A stretch of DNA of 64,000 bases from Allacma fusca (Eukaryota; Arthropoda; Collembola; Symphypleona; Sminthuridae): assembly GCA_947179485.1 (NCBI GenBank), contig OX359249.1:9610001-9674000 (forward strand), given 5' to 3'. The translations under genes and the position numbers were made by a program. The notes below the pieces were generated by a model. That model was not told the DNA's origin. It saw nothing but the letters and a program-made list of their open reading frames with translations, and did no database searches. Positions 36,201-50,800 of this stretch are shown here, one piece after another. Each line of letters begins with the position of its first letter. Position 1 is the stretch's first letter.

Positions 36201-37310
36201 TGTTGACTAGCCAACGTCACCGAATTGTAGTGTGACCGTGTACATGGTAGGAACTGTTAATTAAGTGTCATCTCCGTACTATTGCTGACAAATAAGAAGA
36301 ATTTTTAAGTAGGATAAGGTCGCAGAAAAAACAATTGTGCAATTAGTGGAGACATTACTGAAACTCTACACAGAGTGAGGAGTAAGCGGACATAACTAGT
36401 TAGGAGTAATGAAATATGCTATTTCGCTATGAAAGTTGCACTTATATCAATTTTACTGTGTAAAATATTCTTGCGTAATTATTTGTTAGCCAGTTGTTTT
36501 CAATAATTTGAGAAAAGCTATTATTCATGTTTCTTGAGTTGGCATTTCTCTTTTAGGTTTGTGAATTTTGGCAAGCAAAAGGTGGCGCAAGGGACGCTCA
36601 CGAACTTATTTATATAAGAATCAGCGGAAGCTAAACCTATCATTCTTATTAAACAGTAGTTTATTGTGAGACCAAAACTACTGAAGTACTTCTCACAATC
36701 AATATGTCAGTTATGCTTGGAAGTGATTCCTCAAATTGGAAAAGGTGATTGCAGTACTTAGTTAATTTCCTGTTTTAAACCATTATTTTATTTTTCCTAA
36801 AAGTTGCAGGCATGCCACATGGAATACAGTACAATAATGAAGAACTGTAAGGATGAACCATTAGCAAAAGGACTCAAAATTTATGCATTTTCAATACAAC
36901 GAAGATAGTAACTAGATGTTCATGGCACGGATTTATTCAAAACACTTACAGTTTTATCATCACAGAGATGTAACAATAATTTCAAAATGAGTACACAAAG
37001 AAAATAGAATTCATAAAAAATTATTCTTAACTAATTTCCAATCAGACTTGACATATGAAGGCATGAGCTCAATTCATGGGATATAGATGCCGAATGTTAT
37101 GCTTTGAATGACATTTTCACGCTCTATATACCGGCAATGCTTATATCTATTTTAGTCTACTCTCCCCTATCTTCACCCGTTTGACGTTAGATATGCAGAG
37201 GCATGCTAATCATGTCAAGGCAAAAGGTTGAGATGTGCAGAATCAAAATATAAAAATTGCAGGGAAATCAAGTCAATTCATTTGTGTCACAAAAATACTT
37301 ATCAGTCATG
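36201..37310. other. 1.1-kb spacer, no gene seen
   Basis: Sequence between the MITE nest and the 3' end of the SIAH-like gene; nothing recognisable. Confidence 0.5.
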
Positions 37311-37315
37311 GAATT

Positions 37316-40300
37316 TCAAAAACTTTTGACTCGTGAAGTCCTTTTGGGATGAGACCGCATCTTTGGACGAGGATTAGGTGAAATCGTAGCAGGATGTACT
37401 ACCAGAGCAAAATCGACTGCAAGAGAATTTCCATTCTCCTCCGGGCAGTCAAATAATGAGCCCTGTTCAGGGAAAACCCGGCAAAGTCCGCGCTCCATAA
37501 TCTAGTGGAAAAAATTTAAAATAATTTGTCAGTAACAAGGTCTTTTTTGTAATCCAAGTTTTGTAGGCTTTTTTTTTGTGAAAAAAAGTAGTTGTTACGA
37601 TTATATCGCGTTCTTTTTTTGTTGCAATTTAAACTTGTGCGTCTTTCAATTTGATAGTTTGTCATCTGTGTAGTAACATAGAGCCATGAATTGCCTACGG
37701 AATTTCGTACCATTATTGTCATTACGGCACACATAATGTAACATGCACAGATAACTTTAGATGTACCAGGGAAAAAAAATAAATGAGTCGGCACACTATG
37801 GTATCCGGCTCGTTGAGGGGAAACCAACTTCTAGGAAGGGATCTCAGAGACCTACACACATTAGATACAAAAGTAAAGTTACAGGGTTGAAGACTTACTT
37901 CTTCCATTGAGAGGCGAAGTGGGACTGTAAAACCGGTGAGCGTGAGGTCGACGGGTGAAGAGTCAGACAGAGTTCGGGTAGCTGACTGCTGGAATCGAAT
38001 CGTAAACGGGAAGGTATCCATAATTTCTTCCCCACTTTGTTTCATATCTTGGTCTATTCTAAATGCCCAAACCCAGATGTACCATGAGGTGGAATGTCGG
38101 AGAATTCGAAGAATGAAGATGTGTCCAAAACAAGACAATGCACAAGGATCCAAAGTATAATTTGCTCTGGCTCCACGATGTCCCTTGTTGCTTGACAAAC
38201 AGAATATATTTCCTTCACACTTGGGCCCTATTCATGGAAAGAACATTGACCATTACAGTACCATTCACAATTTCGTCAGTCGTACCAGTTCACCATAAAT
38301 CATTTTGGGACTGTCTCTCTAGGCCGCGTACTGTAGATATGTACCTCCACAGTAATAGATTTTCGGGGGGGAAGTCGCGATTTGCAACAAGTAAGTAACG
38401 TTACGTTGGAAGATATCGTGGAGTTTTTAAATCGGGGCGAAGAGGTCTCTCACTTTCTCTCTCACTTTCTCTGTCTCTGTCTCTGTCTCTGTCTCCTACA
38501 TGGGAATAAATGAGGCTGCCTCTCTCTAATAAACGGAGGTGCCTTTCCAATACATGACGTTAAGCTTTTCCATAATGAGTTGAGAATTTGCATAATGCTT
38601 GAAAAAGCATAGGGACAATTTCCGGATCACTTACAAAATCCAGGGGAATAATGTATGTAAGAATAAAAAGAGGAGCATGTTACCCTTTTATTCAGAGAGC
38701 TTGGTGGAATTATCCCAATGGCAAATCTGCATTAAAATAAACAGCAACCAGTGATGGGATCTCTCACTGTTTTCATGTCATACCTATGTATTGGGACCGT
38801 CTGCATCCGTTACAAAATACAGAGGCCTCATCATGCACGGTATCATGGTACTATATTGCCCGGTATTCACGGGAATCAGCGCTCTTTATCACGGTTCCAC
38901 AAATCAATTTAACTTTTCGTAGAGAGGCGAAAAAAAGAAAATGAAGAGTGGCACTGTACGGAACGGGGAAAGGAGGGGATGAGTGGGAGGACGGCAATGT
39001 CTCACTAGAAGAATCTAGAAATTTAGAATGTCTTACCATCATGAGGCTGGAGTCGATGTTCGGACTGAAGATGTTTTATTAATGATGCCGCAGGGAATTT
39101 CCGACGACACAGCATGAAGGGGCAATGAAGTGGCTTAAATTTGCAGTCGTCTTCGTTGTGCTCCACGTCTACCCCGATACCGACAAGTGATTGACATCCG
39201 TAGGACTGATAGCGGCAGGACCGGAGCCATGAACTCATTGTCAGTTTCTCCAAAAGTAAACTTTTCGTTTCCCCATAGGAACATTCGCATAGAAGACATT
39301 TTCCAGTTTGCAAATACCCTTGACACCTTCAAACAACGAAAAACATTTACAAACAAATCCCCTTATTGCACTTCTCCATTGTCTTAAACAAATAGAGTGG
39401 TCTGCACAGAGCACTCCGTACCGTGGTCGGGTGAAAGCAATACAACCATGTGTGGGAATTTCAGGAGGGAAAAGTATTATGTCAATTTATACTATTGAAA
39501 TATGAGAACAATATACTATACTCAAACTATGTGGGAATATCATGCTCCGAGTAGATATGTCACTCATGGATATATGGAGGACATCAAAATATGGAACAGA
39601 GGTGGCGGAACTACTATCTGTAGAATCCTAGGAAAATTTTTATAGACTAATTTTGACCCTTTCCTCGGACATGAATCATTCAAGAAGAAAGTAATGAAAA
39701 ACGAGATCGGAGACAGTTATGAGAAATGTTCGTAAAGCGAATAATGTATAGACTTACTGTTCACACGGTCGACAGCCACGCGATGGACTAATATCCGATG
39801 GTAGAATGGACACAATTTCTCGACACGTTGGACAACCAAGGATATTCTGCAGAGCTTGAGCGGTGAGGAATCTCGAGGGAGAAGGTGAGTCTTCAAATAA
39901 AAAGTCGAGGAAAGCACTTCTTTCTGTTGGTGAAAATTATTAGGAAACTTGAGTCAATTGAAATAAATGCACGCATTCAAGATTTAAAGCCCGTACATAC
40001 ACGGAGGTACATACTCATATATGTACGTATACCATTAGAGGGTCTGTAAGGATGAGGCATTATTGTATGCGAGGATTGTCGACGTGCTCAATCATATCAA
40101 CTTTTGAGATAGTTAGCTCCTTCCCCCAGGAGTACATATCTCTCCTGCTACATATTAGAACCAGTCCAGCGGTAATAGATTCCTAGTCCACATTTGTGAA
40201 GGAGAAAAGTCTGAGCACGGAATGCATTTGTGGAGAGAAGGGGAGTATAGCAGAAAGGACGCAATTGAAATGAAGATGGTTATAAAATATGAAGCAAAAA

Positions 40301-41226
40301 CGTACAACATTTTTGCATGAAAAGTGTGTGAGAGAATTTGTTTGCTCTTTGTTCCGTATCAGCCTTTTTTTTTCCTTCCGAATAAAATGGGATTGCATGT
40401 TACAAGGAAATCAAAGTCAGATTTTTTTTTCTATTTCATTCAAGCTCCGAATTTGCATGCAAGGCCTGGCATTATAAACTTCGAAGGGGGAGGGGGACGT
40501 ATGAACAACGTTAAGTGACTAGTACATGGGGAAAGGTAATCCACTCAGGAGAAGCTGAGTGGCTGGACAGAATATGAGCCAGAGATAGAATTTTATTATT
40601 ATAAAAAGATGACGAGTCAACTTACGAGACGTTTCCTCCTCCATGAATTCACTGTAGCTGTCGTTGTCATTGAAACGAGATCGTCGACCATGACGGCGTG
40701 ATTTCTCGGCTTTTGTTTTAGGCAAAGTATGGTAGTTATTTTGACAACTACTGGGTCCACTCTTGTCTATGTCAATATGAGCCGAGGTCTGGCGGGTGCT
40801 CCGATACCGAAGAGGTGAGTTATGAGACATGTACCCCGGAAGGTTGTAAATACTCTTGGAAGATGAGTCCTCCAGCTTTTTACCATGATGAGCTCCTGGG
40901 CACTGCTTATGCTTCGGAAGTGTTCCCATAGTGATTACATACAGGTCATCACCATATTCTTCCACCAATTCATCTGTCTCTACTTCCTCCATTGATGATA
41001 AATCGGCTGGCACAAACAGACCCCTTCGTTTTAAATCCTTCTTCCTAATGAGCCACATTTGAAATCGTGCAAAGCGTCGTAAACCAGCTTGTGCTCCTCT
41101 AATTGCTCGTCTCATCTTCTTTCCCCCCAACTGAATCATCAATCGAAGTTCTCGGCACATTTTCTGCAGTCTCCAACTACTCTTCCATTTCCACTGAACT
41201 TTCCGTACCAAATTTATCCACCACAT
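37316..41226 (-). CDS. Divergent SIAH-type zinc-finger/RING protein (E3 ligase candidate)
   Basis: Seven-in-absentia (SIAH) family candidate. Exon model: 41226-40626, 39923-39758, 39326-39037, 38953-38914, 38190-37899, 37501-37316; GT-AG junctions, 1575 nt, 524 aa. Residues 1-200 are a novel extension, first very basic (GKKMRRAIRGAQAGLRRFAR), then acidic (MEEVETDELVEEYGDD), then Ser/Arg-rich. A RING-like region follows: CPTC, 16 residues, CRPCEQC, 8 residues, CLLC. Next is a SIAH-type finger pair: LRSCRYQSYGCQSLV, VEHNEDDCKFKPLHCPFMLC and LIKHLQSEHRLQP, matching SIAH C...C, H...C, C...C, H...H spacing. The substrate-binding domain follows: ALSCFGHIFILRIL, FPFTIRFQQ and the terminal LFDCPEENGNSLAVDFALV (cf. 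LFAENGNLGINVTI). The 40-nt exon with a weak GTTAAA donor is the least certain; it is supported by exact phase and by PLFIFFFSPLYE resembling the SIAH strand. ATG 41226 is the first ATG after an in-frame stop. Confidence 0.72.
38446..38495. repeat. (CTCT/TCTCTG)n microsatellite in SIAH-like intron
   Basis: A CT-rich simple repeat with TCTCTG periodicity inside the long intron between the 40-nt exon and the substrate-binding-domain exon. Confidence 0.85.
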
Positions 41227-41491
41227 GACACCCACTCACTTCCTGATTCTCTAACTAATTTCCAACAAGACTCCGACTAGAAACAACACTCAAATTCTCA
41301 ATTTCCTTACCACCAACAATATCGTGTCTTAATTAAATCCCAAAACTTTTCGACTCGATACCCCAAATAGGCGTCGGGCCAATTAAATTGTTCTTTCACT
41401 CAACTTTCTCTATTTCCTCGCAACAGGTTTTGCAAAAACGATTACCCAAGTCCTAGCTGAGCAGTCTCAATCAGCAGCAATTGACACTCAC

Positions 41492-41520
<29 letters not shown>
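41492..41520. repeat. (AAT)n microsatellite
   Basis: About nine uninterrupted AAT units upstream of the SIAH-like gene. Confidence 0.95.
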
Positions 41521-41522
<2 letters not shown>

Positions 41523-41718
41523 TATAACAACAATAGTTTTTCATAAGGATCAACCCTTATTATTGCAATTGAAAACTTAAGGTACGATCAGGATACACAC
41601 ACAACCAACGACAATTACTAAAGCCTTGGACCGTCCTCATATAGATATCCTAACGCACTCAAACTTGAGTCATTTACTTTGACACTGATTCTGGGGAGGG
41701 GGGCAAAGGGTAAATTAC

Positions 41719-41866
41719 CATGAGAGTTGCCCTGAACCGTAACAATTATTTTTTCGACCGCCTCTACTATTCTCGTCAACAGCTCCGTGTGAACTGCGTT
41801 GACTAGAGTCTGTCCTCCCTTGCTTTTATAACCACCAGCTCTGAAGGACTTATCAATGGGGTTCAT
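41719..41866 (-). CDS. Possible first exon, upstream of SIAH-like gene
   Basis: A minus-strand frame opens with ATG 41866 (aagATGAACC) and encodes a balanced 49-residue peptide (MNPIDKSFRAGGYKSKGGQT, then LVNAVHTELLTRIVEAVEKI) up to a possible donor CATG|GTAATT. Its phase 1 end could in principle join the SIAH-like exon through a weak acceptor just upstream of 41226, but the pyrimidine tract is poor. It could equally be a chance 82-codon frame. No family was recognised. Confidence 0.25.
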
Positions 41867-44800
41867 CTTCAGTTACATTTAAAGTCTTGGAACTTTGGGT
41901 CCGTTTAAACTGGAAAAAAACCAGTATGTGGACTACCCCATATACACCTAGCCAATGTATCTATAGCATATCCAATAGCACCTAGTACAGATACCATGGG
42001 GGAATCTCTGCATAGATTTTCAATGTGTCTACAACCACTTACTGTAATATATCTGTATACATATCTATCCCCGTCTTGGGAATTTCTTCAGTTTCCCAAG
42101 GCATAACTCTATCATTTGCCTCTCTATGATCACCAGTGAGACCGTGTGTATTGGGGAAAAACCTCCTTATCACCTTCAATATCTACATTTGAGCATTACA
42201 CAACCACATTATTCTAATCGAAATCAACACTCTATTTCCATGGTGGATGAGACACTGTATGCAGATTGATTAGGGAAATGATTAGGGTATAGTTTCCCTG
42301 AAACAAGATATACTTACCATCATGGACACATTCTGGAAGTCTCTGGCCCCAACTGCTATTCTCCTTTGCCGGTGTTGACTTACTAATAATACTTTCAATT
42401 CAGACTATTTCCAGCTCGTATCTAATTGCGTCTTAGGGTTAGATACAGAGTCAAGTCATATTTATTACCTACTCTTATTTTCGGAGCTTTGATAATTCTG
42501 TCTTCACAAGTCAATATTACAAGGATTTCCGTCACGGCCAAGTTCATAGTCACAGCTCCCAAGATACAATGACAAAATCTCTGGAGTTATATGTAGATAC
42601 TGGTAGTGCCTTGGGATTTCGACAGAGAATAAGCACTCTCCTTAACAGAGAGTAGAAATTTTATAATAATAATTAATTATATAAATGCCCATGATATTAT
42701 TTTGTCAATAGATACTCCGACTATCCCAATTATCCCCATGCCTTGAGAATCCTCCATCAACAATTAACTCATGACGTGTGTTCATAACGCCAGCATTTAT
42801 TTTTTTCTCATTTTTTTTACTACATCATTACATCTAATTATGTACCATCGATTGCTTCAACTTTAAGTTTCCTTACTGACGCTGAGCCTCCCAGCGCAAT
42901 CACTTGGGCTGAAAATCTGAGTGCTTACTGCAATTAATTTAATGCTCCTTGTTTTAGATGTAAACATTAAAATTGAAGCTGAGATACAAGGGTGGGGTCG
43001 TGTGTCTTGATAAATGTAATCAAAACTCATGTTCCTGATTTGGGAAGGCGGCTCGGAATAATACTACGACACTACTCCTAATTTCCCTATGCACGGACGT
43101 ATGTATATCTATGTACATATGTGTATGTACTGTCAATAGCGAAAGGATTAATGTCCTTTTAGGAACTTGATGATTTTTTAATTGAATTGAATTTGAGCTG
43201 GTGTCTCAGGCGGAAATAAACCCTTTCAAGATTATCACAATTAGTACGAGACTGGTAGTATTCCATAAGTTGTCCATTCAAATTAGCCTTGTTAAATGAC
43301 TCGTGGCGTCTTACTCATTGACACATAGGGAGGGGATCCAATGCTGAAAATCGGAAGGAATTTGTAACGTCTTCGACTCGCTTCCTTTCCTGAGTCAAAA
43401 GCTGGTTATAAATATATAAAATCCCAAAGAGTGCGTCAAGTACTGGGAAGTTAATTTTTAACCGTCATGACTCAACGAACCCTTTCACTTTGTCAGTGTT
43501 GACAAAAACCATTCGGAAAACACTTCTTCCTCAATGCGTTCATTCTATGTCTATGTCCAGGGGAGCGTCAGAGTCCTCACGCATCTATTTTGTCCATCAT
43601 GTGACTCCTCTCTATATGACGATTAACTGACGATAATGTTTTTTCTATTTGACCCAAGCCCATATTTGTTTGTTCATGGGACCCGTCATGAGGCATCGTC
43701 CAATCTCGGAACGCCAGGCTGTGCTGCGACTGCAATAAAATGGACTCATCAGGGGAAAGAATGAAATGCATCAGCTCAAAAGCCCACCATATGTGCCTTA
43801 TGTATATACATATATGTAGATGTATATATATATATCCAACGGGGTACTCCCAAATGATGTCTATAATTTACTGTGAAACGCCTTCAGCATTTTATATTTA
43901 CTTATTATATTACTACCCCATTTTCGCAGTTTATGCGACAGCCCTATGAAGGTCATCCTATGATTTCTATATATTCTCGAAGAATCCAAATAAAAAAATG
44001 GAGAGCATTCATTCCGGCTAATAACAATAATTTTATCGGGTTATAAGCTCATCCTTTATTTTATCAAGTACTACAGTAATATCAACAAGCAGGATCGTAA
44101 GGGAGAGGGATTACCAAATACGAAAACAATTTTTTGTCTTCATTTTTTGATTTGCAATGGAATAAAACACTTCTGTCTCCCATTGAAATTCCAAAATCAT
44201 CCATTGGTATCTATGAAATGTGGAAAATTTTTATATTAGCCCAGTGGATAATTAAAATAATTGCTTATTGACTCCTGCATTTTTTAAACTTCCAATTCAG
44301 TCTCGGCACAGCTACTTGCTCCAAGTAATAAGGAAATTCTCCACGATTCTCTTCAATCATCACTTTCGTAAGCATTCTAATTTATTATTGTAAGTATTTA
44401 TCAAATGTATGAGGCAGTGTAAGTGTCTAAATAATTCCTTTTATAAAATTTTATTTTTCTATTATATTTTGTTTATTACATTTTTATTTTATAAAATTAA
44501 AATGTTTTTAAGTGCACTCTCTTATACCCTTTATAATGGAATTTTTTTCTGCAGGGATATTTCAACACTTTCTCTTTCACCATCTTGTCTATTTTTCCCT
44601 TATAAGAGTGTCTGTGTATGAATGAGCTTTGCAAATGAAACATGTCTCCTTCCAGGGGCACTCTCACACAAAGATGTCACTGTAATAAACACGTGCGTGA
44701 GTTTATACATAGGTTAGTTGAGTACATGAGTTACATATAACTTCCCCACAGAATTAAACAAAATAAAATTCTGAGACAGGTACATCCCTAAGCACCAGCA

Positions 44801-47800
44801 TCTTTGATAAACGATGACCTTAAAATTACATTACTACCCAAATAGTGTCAATCAAATCCTAAGTTCATTCAGGATTCAAAGGTACAAGAAAAACTGACTT
44901 GGAGCTGTAATTCATCCATTACAATTCTGGTAATTCATATGCGGCAAAGTTTCGTTTGACTAGTGGCATTCGTGCGGGACAGTTTAGGGGACATGATTTA
45001 CTTCACTCAAATTACATTTATTTTTCAAATCAGACCTACATATGTATCTGTATTTGGAGGGAAGACCAATTGTGAAGTCAAGTATGCATGAAGCCGTTAG
45101 TTGCAATCATGAAAAGGATGATTTGATTTGATTTGTGCATATAGAATCTTCGCGATCATTTGACTGGTAAACAAACTGCATGGGATATCTTTAATCCTTC
45201 CCAAATTTAGAAACAGTTTACATAACAAGATCAAAGGTTCCTTTTGTTATAAAAATCTGGCTAATTTAGTAGCCACACAAGGGCACTTAGTACACACGCG
45301 GACTGTCCACAGAGAAATCTGTTTAGTATGCACGTGTGAGAGACATTTTCGGAAATAGAACTTCCAGATGATAAGTCTAAAACTAATAGTTGCATTTCCA
45401 AGCACAATGACTGCGGGGAAGTACTTACAGTAAGTGACAGAATACTGTACACACGTGCTCCGCATTTAAAAATCTAGCCTGATTTTTATTCCTCCTTAAC
45501 TCGCTCATGAAGCACAAGGATATAGTACATTCAATGCGTAGATAAATTCTGATGGAGATAAGTCCAGGAGTCGAGAGACAGTAGAGATATAATAAAATTT
45601 ATCTAAACGCGTAGCTTCGAAAGTTACTTCTTTTGATTTAACTTGATTTGAGTAAAAAGTGGGAAGTTGGATTTTTTTACTATTTACACTGGACTCTAAT
45701 CTTAATTTCCCACTTGAATGATGCTCACACCCACAGCCACGTATTTCCAATAATACACATGTCTTTACCTTCTGTCTTTTTTTAGCTGGAAATATCCCAC
45801 GTTTGATACTTTGCCTTTCGTTGTAAGGACGCTCCTGGCACGTTGAGTATGGAGCAATCGTTACTATAATTATGAGAGTGAAAATATCTTTCTTATGCAA
45901 TCAAATGTTTGCCTTGGAAGAGGTAGCAAGTACTGCGTCTAATAATTCCCTCCCTGTAATCCTTTTCGTACGGTACACGCAATATCTCCTCGTGTTACTT
46001 GCTTTAGAACTTTTGCGTATACTCCTAAAAATGATTTCATCATATTATTGTCACAGCTTCTGAAGTAGGACTGGGAATGGGAATCCATCAGAATTGACTC
46101 CAATTCTTTTATTGAGGTTACTGCGTCTTGGGTTCTGATCTGACAAAATGCTCATGTTATTCATGTCAATATTTTGCTAGCTATAAGTATTTCACTCAGC
46201 TTTGAGGTTGTCAGAATTTAGGATAAACGTGGTTGACATTTACACTTGAAGCCAACCAGCTGCATCTTTATCAGGAGAGGTCGTTGTGCCTTTAACCAAG
46301 AACCATACATACAATATTTGACGGGTTAATTGTCAGATTAGTTACATCTCCCAGTTACATTTTGGGGTGTTTATAATAGAATTTAAATACCGATGAGGAG
46401 AGAATGGAGACATCGATGGAGACTGCTGTAGGAATGATAAAAACTCACTTGCACGATGACTGAGTCAGTAGTTCTGACTCACCAGTCCCCCTGCCATCTT
46501 GGACGGGACAAACAGTCAAGATTAAAAGCCTATCAATGTCCCATGTATAGATATTCTGGGGCATGATTCCACGAAGATACAATGTCTTCAATGACGTGAG
46601 TTGACCCTGTGAACTATCACAGCCCTACACATATCTACATAAATACATACATAGGTATCTACACCCTAATAATTCTAACAGCTCCTTAAATTGTATCCAC
46701 TGAGTGCAGGGGAGGAAGCGGGGACGAAGAAAAAGCTTATAAATAATGCTCTATGAATTTGATTTTAATTATTTTTTTGAAGCGTGGACTGTAATGGGAG
46801 AGGCTGAGAGACGGAGGAATCTGTCATGCACAAATTGTTCCTGGGAACATGAGTACATTGTTAAGACATGTCCCTTAGAGTAGTGAAACATATAACAAAA
46901 AAAAAACTCTGATGAAGTTGTTTGCTCAACAAATATTGTGCTGGCACTTCAAATAACAAAAGTTCACAAGAACTTCCAAGTTTGAAGCTTTTGGATTACC
47001 ATGACAAAGAGAGATTCAATGTTTTTGCAAGTTTATAATCTTCTTAAGTATGTACACCGTCGTGGATTTACACCATCTTCCTTTTGGGCTCCAGCCGAAA
47101 ATAAACTTTCGAGGAAGACACAGAGTCGCGAAAGGACATTTGTGTTTCCTTAAATTCAATGCCCTAGGTTGTCATAATTAACCTTTTACGATTATTCCGA
47201 CTAGACTTGGGAAGACTCTATACTTTCCACTAAGAAATCCATGTCCATAGCATGGGCCTATTTTTAAGTTAAATTAATTAGCTTAAACCTCCTGTAACGA
47301 CGCACTTGGATAAACAATTCCCAACATCTTCAAAATCCTCTGTTCCCAGTCCACTCAATTTATCCGAGTCTTTTATTGAAAATTTACACCACCATCTTTC
47401 AAATTTACTCCATCCCTTTTCCTTCACACACACACACTACTAGAACCATAAGAGATAGAAAAATTAATGGGTTTACTCGTAAATTATACAATGATATATT
47501 CAAAGGTATAATACATGCTTTTGTGTGTATGTATAATTACGTTTGTAACTCAAATTCAATAATTTCCTCGGCTAAAAAAACCAAATGTTGCATTTTTATT
47601 CGCAGAAATGTAAAGACCATTTATACCACACACATACTGACAATGAGCTATGAACCGGAACGAGAAACATATTTCTCTCGTGGTACTGTCAATTTGACCG
47701 TGTGCATTTTAGGCGCATTTAACTTCAATCAAGAGATGTGTCGAAAGGACAACAAATAGAGGTAGAATTTATAGGGAAACTTGAGTGATGACCCTTTCAA

Positions 47801-50800
47801 ACCATTTTATGGGATCGTAAAAACTGCTTGTAAAATGAATCTAGTCTCTTTTTCATGCTTTTACTCCCGTCTATCCTCCCTCAGTGGAGGACATATAATT
47901 TCATGTACGTATGGAAGCACTCATACAAGACTACACAGCATGTGTGTACGTACTATATGCACCTAGTATATAGGGATTGATGCTCAGGAGCAGCATCCTT
48001 GGGAAGCATCTATGTATATGTGGTCTGAGTATCATGTGAAGACAGGCGGACATTTAAACATGGAGTACTTACTGGCAATGGAATAAATGTGCCCTTATCT
48101 TTATACCTTACTTATTTAATACCCTGGGAAAAGGGAACTTTACTCCTATGATGAGTCACACCAGAGACTCCATACAAGCTGATGATAAGCAAGTTCAATT
48201 TTTCTCCCGAATAACTATAACAAGGGATGTGCATGTGCCAGGGTGAAGTTTATAGCTAAAGCTCTGGAGTGCCTCATGTACTTACATATGTGAGACTCTT
48301 GCATGCATAATAAAGTGTAGGGGCATTTTTTTTAAATGAGGAACATTCTTTTAACATTGAATACACTCGTCGTGACGTTTTAATGGCAGAACACTTACAT
48401 TTTATTTCTTCATCCTCCACACTCTCACTGTTGGGAAAACTCAGAGTTGTCAAAAGAGCAGTGACAAAGTCAAGGAGGTACAAATTTGATCTGCATGCAT
48501 GTGTCACTCCAACGCAGCCCCTCACAGAATAAGCAAACACTGGTAAAAGTAAATACGGTTGCAGGGGAGACATTTCCCACAGAAATAGTTTTCTTTCCTT
48601 ATTTCCGGGTTCGTTCAAACTGATACAATACCAGAGGGCAAAGTACTCTCACAGTCATTCAAGCTGACTCCATCCAGGGTAATAATATTGAGACTTATTT
48701 TTTTCAAACTTCAAATAGATACTTAAGTTCATGGTCTTCAAAAATCCATGCAAGGGAAATTAATTTCAAACTTGTAATAGTACTACAGACTCTGAACTCC
48801 GTATGGGTGCTTATTTCTAATAAGTGACATAATCGCAGTCATTTAACATATCAAACAGTTATCCCATGGATTCTTATTTATTAAAGCACATCAATGTAAG
48901 ACAGCCACAGCATACCATGCTGTAGGGATGCGTCATCTTCAAACGCAAGTCAAACATCTTGTGGTCCTTTGATATGATGGCTAAAAGACACACAGCATGT
49001 GGAAGGCACCCAAATGCTTTTGACCCCTCCCGTCTCACAATCAGTCGAGCCTCGTAATTGGTTGTGAATATTGATCTTAGTTTTTGAAATTAGTTTCCAT
49101 CTTCAACAGAATTTAGTTGGAAATTCTTCATGTATTTTTTATATCTATCTATACCCAATCCAATAGGAAGGGAATCAAATTTGCTGCCCTACAAATTTTG
49201 AAAAGACGAACAACATGAAAAATATTGTCCTTGAAAATGTTACCAGGGTTTTGACGTAAAATTTAAATTTTTATAAATAAGTTCATGAATTCATGGTGCA
49301 AAAATTTCCGCATGCCTTTAATATTGAGACTTTATGACTTTTCAGCCTTTGAATATACTATAAACATTTCTGATCCTCTTTAAAAAATCACTTGTGAAGA
49401 AACTCAACTGAACAAATAAATTGTATTTATTTTCTTAAATTTTTTTATTTCAGACCTCCCTGATTACCTTAAAATTTCCTAAAGTATTGTAATGATTTGT
49501 TGCATGGAGGGTTTTTCAAGAGTATTGTTCTAGAAATCTACAAGACGAGTTGAAAAATTCTAAGCAAAAAATATTGTCTACAATATTAATTGTGTGTGAA
49601 GTGGAAATTCGAAAGCAGTGTAATAATTACGTTGAGGAAACTTAGTTATTTAGTTCTTTAAATTATTGCTTGAAACTTCGTTTTTTAATCCCTCGTTCAA
49701 GGGCTGATACAATAGTGACTCCAAAAGCTGTCTCTCCCCAACATATCAAAATGCTCCGGGTATATATATCAAAACAGACGGAGATCAAAGGGCAAGGGGA
49801 GTTGGAACTATTTTGTCACTGGGCGAGGATTATACACTATATTTCAATTTTAGGCATGGCAGTAGTCCAGTGACACTTTGGTATTTGATCTAACAACGTT
49901 TATACAAACTTCAAAGTAAAGTTGGGTGACATAGACTCTAAAAACTCTTCATAAGCTTCCTCCAGAGAGTTTACTTACTCAATGAGTTAGTGGACAGAGT
50001 CAAAGGAAACCACACATCTGATCGCATTTACTTTCTCAAATTCTTTGAAAACTTTTCGTTTTTAGATTTCATCCAATAGGGCAGCCCCCATGAAAAAAAA
50101 AGTGTGGGATCAAACTGGAAACAAACTGAGCCATCTTTTGTAATTGTAAGAACTCTAAATTGAATGCTTCACAAACAAAAAATAGTAATGTCCCTCGAAT
50201 ACCCATACTTCCCAGGAGTTTCTCATTGTACCGATAGTTTCATGGTGTGTATTTTTTTTTCTCCTAAGATTATTTTGATGAGCTTGGGAGGGTCAGATGC
50301 CAGGGATGGGGGGGGGGGGGTTGAGGCTGAATTGCCAAGTGTAAATAGAATGGAAGTGGGAAAAAATTCCAAGTATTGGCAAGTAAGTAGCTTATTGTCA
50401 GATTCTTGGGAGAGATGAATTTCCTCAGGAGGAAATCCATCTTTGGATGAGGGGACACTTGAGTGTGAAGTTAGTACGCTGTACTGTAGAGGGTAAGATT
50501 GGGAAAGAAATTCGAAACATTTGACTCATCCATATTCATTGAATAAACGACGGGGGATAAACTGACGAGAAGCTCACACTTCCCTACGAGAACGTCCACT
50601 GGCCTCAACTCCTATTGTGCTCACATTACAACGTGGTCACTTGGTTTGCTACAGTAACTGCAACGGAGCGAACAGGGACCAGCCTATGTAGATACTCAAC
50701 CGGAGAAAAGTGATGCGATGCGAAGAAACAAAGTTTACAAGGGGGAACTCATGTAAAAACAAGTTTTCCCATGTTTTGATATTGATTGATTTCTCTAGAG

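Noticed and set aside
38300-38400. Minus-strand peptide YLLVANRDFPPENLLLW as a possible SIAH-like exon
   Set aside because: It superficially resembles the SIAH LATDINLPGAVDW strand, but an in-frame stop precedes it with no AG acceptor in between, so it was left out in favour of the 38953-38914 exon.
47376-47759. 127-codon plus-strand frame
   Set aside because: AT-rich, begins in a CA-rich low-complexity patch, has no motif, and composition like neighbouring non-coding frames.
48274-48618. Minus-strand frame with LTTLSFPNSESVEDEEIKC before GTAAGT
   Set aside because: A good donor but no consistent acceptor or partner exon, and no family likeness.
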